Assembly (NCBI GenBank): GCA_022266195.1
Contig: WHVY01000001.1
Coordinates: forward strand, 18,910,001 to 18,974,000
Length of the DNA: 64,000 nt
From: Tetranychus cinnabarinus
Lineage: Eukaryota; Arthropoda; Arachnida; Trombidiformes; Tetranychidae
Direction of reading: 5' to 3'
Position numbers and translations under genes: made by a program. This document shows positions 59,432-64,000 of this stretch, piece after piece. The stretch's first letter is position 1. Every line of letters starts with the position of its first letter. The notes under the pieces are model-generated. The model was not told the DNA's origin. It saw only the letters and a program-made list of their open reading frames with translations, and searched no databases.

Positions 59432-62400
59432 CTATGTATGAAAAAATGAAAATGAGATGAAAACAAAAATAAAACATAAAATCAACAACAGGTTAGAAAA
59501 TGAAAGTTAAATTGAGTTATCACGAAGTACACATAAACATAACAATTTGCATGATTAGAGTCATTTTCAGGCTCAATCAAAACCATATAAAATGGTTTGC
59601 AATTTAACAAATAGATATACTGAACTCTAGGGCTAAATAATTGTACAAAATTTTATTTCCATCTCAAGACAGCAATCAATTCAAATAAGAAATATAATAT
59701 AAGCAGGCATTGTTATTCTAATTGATCAATATCACAATAGGTAGGCACAAGTTTGCCAATTGAATAAAACATACCTTACAAGTCTTTCAACAAGTCAAAA
59801 TAACTAAGCAAGCCTAAGCTATTAACTCACATATAATTATTTGATTAAGAGCTCAAAACGCTAAAAAAATAGTGAGGCTCAAACTCCGTTGAAAACATCA
59901 ACAAGCCGTAAATAATTAAAGACATACCTGAAGCTTTTGGTTCAAAAGACATGTTCCAAGATTAGGCGAGTCAGGCTCTAGACTGGAATTTAAATATCAC
60001 AAAATTAATAAAGTATTTAATAAAAGTCATAACCATTAACGGTAACAAATAAATCAACTCAAACAGTAAACTCTTTACTTTCAACTCACTTGTCAGACAC
60101 TTTTTGAGGGGAGGAATAATAATTTACATTGTAATTGCAATATTTCTGGCGAATCTAAAAGGCGATATTTATGCATTTCTGTGGTTTCTAATCATCGTTT
60201 ATTTGCAAATTGTGTTGAATTAAATTGAGGTCAACTAGTAATACTTAAACCCAAAATTTGAGTGAATCTATGAAGGCTCAGCAAAATGACCAACAGCTTA
60301 TTAACTAGATATTGAGATTGAAAGGTAAAATTATTTCTAGCTGTTGGTTTATTTTCATTTTAAACTTTTCTTCCTCTAATTGCCTTTTGTCAATTGAATG
60401 TGAAAAAAAGTTTAAACTCACAGACACAGATGATAATTGATTGTTAAGAGCCTCTCATTATATGTTAAATTACAAGTTAAGTTCATCATCAGGTAGGGAA
60501 AAGGTATGTTGATGAGCGTTAAAATCCTTGAGATGGGTAACTTGAAATAAACTAGTGTTACCTCAAAAGTGATGACCTCGTAAAGTTTGAACATGAAAGT
60601 GAAATCGATCTTAAAAAATATAAAAATATAATAATAATGGTAATAGTGAGAGTTAAGTAGATCCTACATAATGAAGGTTAACAATTGGTTTTGTTTGTCT
60701 TGAAAGAGGCAGATATAATTGTGCTAACATGGTGGTGGTTATCAGGATGGTTACTTTGTTGCACTCATTCATTGGTCACCATTGAATTATAAATACCAAC
60801 AACACATCTTGTTCAATGTTGATTACCTTGAGACTGGATAGTCTATCGTTAAAATGCAATTGCATTGGTACGTGAAAACAAAGCGAAAAATGTGAAACAT
60901 AATTATTATGTGCGTTAAGAGAGTTATCGGATTATCACCATTGAACAAGATATTTAACAAAAGACGTAATTTTAATTGAACTATTTTGTGTCAGTCAAAT
61001 TTTAAATGGATATCAATCAATACAAATCGTCATTTTGAACTGTGAAATCCAAGTAAAAAAATACAAACAAAAGTAAAAAGTGAATCTCAATCAAAATTCT
61101 TACCTTTAAGCGGACACATACAAGAAATTATATCGTTTGTTGAACAATTGTCCCTCCAATAACCAAATTCAATAGTCATTATTGGTAATTCAGTGATTTA
61201 TGCAAAACAAATCTATAATAACACAAATGTACCAATACAAAGGCAACTTTGGATCACGTAATGGTAAGAAACTCATCTTTTTAAGGTTTACCGTCTATTA
61301 ATAACACTAATTTAACCGACAATTGATTACTAACGTTCAATATAATGTCATTAAGATCAAAAACTAGATTTAAAACAAAACAAAGGTTGAAATTTGAAAA
61401 GATTACGGAAAATATGAAACAAAAACAAAAGGATTAAGTTAAAATAAATGTAAACCCAATCAAGAGATGGCGCATAAATCGCTTAACCAGATTGGATTTT
61501 TGTGAAAATGAAAATGAAAACAAAACCAGAAAAAGTAATTGGTAAATTAAGATAAATTATTAAGGTGTAATTATTTCAATTGTAATTATTTTTATTTGCC
61601 GATAATGCAGTTTAAATGTAATTTCCCAACAAAATGTTTTCATCTTGTTTGATTAAGTAATTTAAATTAAAGTGTTCACTGTGGTTAACATGAAATCTTA
61701 CATTAGGATCTGGATGTAACATAACTCGTTGAGACTGTTATTGCTTTAAACAGCAATTAATCAAATAATAATTCACATAATTGTGAATAGTTTAATTGTT
61801 TTTTACATTCATTAATTGATTATTAATGACTCAACTTGAAAATTTGAAAGGGAAAGTTAATGTAATCACATTTAAACAGCAAAATGTGAAACAAGTTACG
61901 AGTTGAACAACTGAATACCAAAATTATCATTTCTTGTTTCAAATCATTTTTCACTTTTCACTGTTAATTGTTTAACCCATGATAATCATAGTAATCACAA
62001 CTGATTCATGAAATATATTAAACTCAATCCTTTCTCTGTACATTAATAATTCAAATTTCATAATAAAGTCATTGATACTTTGGCTGTGACTGAAATATCA
62101 CGAAATTTTCTCAGAGTTCATGATTGAATAATAATCCAAGTTATCATTTGTTAACATTTAGATTAACATAATTAACCATATTTAACATTAAATTTGGGTT
62201 TGAAAAGGTTTGTAAACTGTCAGCAAACCGACTTGTCAACCCGAAAGTGATTAAATTGGTTCATTAAAGCATACTAATGATGTGATAAATCAGTTTCATC
62301 TTCAATCCTTCATGATCTGACAGATCATGAAATGATCTTTGGACAAACAAAACAACAGATTATGTTAATTGTTACAAAATATTTACATTGATTAACCTTA

Positions 62401-63568
62401 ACCATTAGAAGCAAATGAACCAGAAATAAGCTTTTCAATATCAAAGGCTTGAAATGACCAGAAAAGACCAGAAATGATAAATATATTAATGATTGGGAAT
62501 TAAAAATGGTTAAACCCTTTCAACTTACAATCAAATTTGCCATTCAAATGTTCAATAACCTTGATTAACATGAAATACTATAGATTAATTGAGATATTAA
62601 TGATTAAAAGTTACATTATAACCACTAATAAGACATAAATCATACGATTCCCAGTATGAAGTATTTGAATCAAGTTTACCAGAAAAAAGTAAATAGAAAA
62701 ATGTAAACTTCAAAATATTGAATAACAATTTAATTAGGAAAAGTAACAGCCAATTAAATGGTGACAATCAATTGTTGCAAGTGATTGTTGATTAAAACTG
62801 TTAAATTGATTGTTGATAAACATTTGCAAGTTAAATTGGTGAAAGTGAATGAAGTAACTTGAAATAATATTATTAGTTGATGGAAGCTCAGACAACATGC
62901 TGATACTTTGTTGCTACTTTATTTGATTTCATGTTGATTGATTGATTGCTATTATTAACAATCAGTCAATTGTTAATCATCTGAATGAACCTGAACTTAA
63001 ACTTCCGCTTCCATAAAACTGGTAAAATCAACAATTGGATTGCAACTTTAATAATTTAAAGGTTAAACCATCAAACCTGATGACAAGTAAAAGGTAATGT
63101 TAATCAGTCAATTAGGTAAACAATTCAATGGTTCAAATAAACAATTTATATCAATGGTAACAAAATCAACAATTTAAATCAACTATTCAACGTTTCATCT
63201 ATTTTGACTTTCTCATTGTTTTGTATTGTTGAACTTGTTGATGGTTCATGTTGTGACAATTAACACGCAAAATTGTAATGTAAATGGTGTTTTGAAGATG
63301 TTACAATTAAATTGATGACAAGGTTGACCTCAATTGTTAACAAATTAATGTCCAATTTCCTTAGACGATTGCAATTTCATCTAAAATAGATTGTAACATT
63401 TAAAGTTAACCATAATTATAAGTGACACTTTAAATAACTGTGATTAATTTGTACATTAAAATGTCCACTAATCAAATAATTGTAATTTATTCTCTTCTTT
63501 TGTTTGCTCCAAATTAGATTTAAAAATGGATTGTAAATGATTTGTTGTCACCAGAGTTGACCATTGAA
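59432..63568. other. Large non-coding stretch upstream of RAB3GAP1 copy
   Basis: About 4.1 kb of AT-rich sequence with no frame over 60 codons and no recognisable RAB3GAP1 N-terminal exon. A possible first exon on the minus strand at 59,928-59,952 (ATG TCT TTT..., donor CAG-GTATGT) would join the 59,431 exon out of frame, so it could only be a UTR exon or belong elsewhere. No tRNA or other RNA gene was recognised. Confidence 0.55.
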
Positions 63569-64000
63569 ATGAACAAGCTACTGTTGACATTTGGGTTAAC
63601 ACTTTACCTAAACTGTTTACCAATGGATTGTGTTAAATTGTCTGGTAAAATTAAGCGACAATCAAATGAAGCTGGAAATAATTTTGATTGGAAAAAGTAT
63701 GGATTCTCAAGTAATCAGGTTAAATTGGTGACAATTGCTAAAACACTTGAAATTGGTGAGACAACAATCAATGTTAAATGGAGGTTACAGTTGGCTGATT
63801 ATTCAAATGGGAGTATAGATGGTCAACCCAAAGGGAAACATTATTTACCCACAGAATGGACTTTGAGAGTTCGCCAATTTGCAACTCTTTATGTTAAATT
63901 GCGTTTCATTTCTCAATTAATTGATACTCAAGAGTTGATTTCAACTGGATTTAAGGATATTAATTTTCTGGTAACTTCATTAAATGAAGGAACAGCTTAT
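63569..64000 (+). CDS. Secreted protein with FN3-like domain, 5' end only
   Basis: Open from ATG 63,569 to the window edge (144 codons, no stop). The first ~20 residues (MNKLLLTFGLTLYLNCLPMD) look like a signal peptide. A basic KIKRQ follows at about residues 27-31 and could be a furin-type site. Residues ~50-144 have a fibronectin-type-III-like rhythm (INVKWRL..., EWTLRVRQF, INFLVTSLNEGTAY). No confident family assignment. The protein and its splice structure continue beyond the window. Confidence 0.65.
   Translation, partial: MNKLLLTFGLTLYLNCLPMDCVKLSGKIKRQSNEAGNNFDWKKYGFSSNQVKLVTIAKTLEIGETTINVKWRLQLADYSNGSIDGQPKGKHYLPTEWTLRVRQFATLYVKLRFISQLIDTQELISTGFKDINFLVTSLNEGTAY

Noticed and set aside
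59928..59952. Possible first coding exon of the RAB3GAP1 copy
   Set aside because: Good donor, but splicing to 59,431 puts the next exon out of frame; no coding continuity.
59432..63568. Search for tRNA, CRISPR-like or other RNA genes in the long non-coding stretch
   Set aside because: No tRNA box patterns, no regularly spaced repeats and no recognisable RNA gene were seen.

Overview
The window is AT-rich eukaryotic DNA with short, canonical GT-AG introns and compact genes on both strands. Gene content (SLC6 monoamine transporter, Integrator subunit 4, PDCD4, secreted trypsin-like protease, geranylgeranyl diphosphate synthase, RAB3GAP1, tandem intracellular-type serpins) indicates an animal. 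The small introns, AT bias and a recently expanded serpin array suggest an arthropod, and a mite is my best guess. That placement is inference; no marker gene here settles it.

Layout. 1-2.79 kb: a large foldback (inverted arms of about 1.2 kb around a spacer of about 0.3 kb). 4996-9233 (+): a complete 12-exon SLC6 transporter of 617 aa. 9355-9745 (-): an isolated protoporphyrinogen-oxidase-like exon, probably a relic. 11858-15091 (+): INTS4, 8 exons, 897 aa. 16179-17537 (+): secreted trypsin-like protease, 4 exons, 297 aa. 18647-20828 (+): PDCD4, 5 exons, 387 aa. 22736-23959 (-): GGPP synthase, 5 exons, 318 aa.

From about 25.5 to 59.6 kb the window is one tandem-duplication landscape. It holds nine intact three-exon serpins, two internally deleted serpin pseudogenes and two serpin scraps, all on the minus strand. 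Several decayed copies of part of RAB3GAP1 alternate with them, and the best copy of RAB3GAP1 (its C-terminal half) ends the array at 58.1-59.4 kb. Shared flanks and a shared MITE show that the block near 41-46.9 kb and the block near 48.5-59.6 kb derive from one ancestor. Some serpins are mosaics of two subfamilies, which points to gene conversion. Their reactive-centre loops differ sharply while the frameworks stay alike.

The most unusual gene is at 37336-38837 (+), embedded inside one of the RAB3GAP1 relic blocks. It encodes a double-stranded-RNA-binding-like domain fused to a ubiquitin-specific-protease-like fold. The zinc-ribbon cysteines are kept, but the catalytic Cys and His appear lost. 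The region around it carries about 90 bp direct repeats and duplicated exon-like pieces, so it looks like an inserted or locally duplicated lineage-specific gene. A secreted, FN3-like protein starts at 63569 and runs off the end. Gene models were built by hand from reading frames, splice consensus and remembered family features; no alignment was run.
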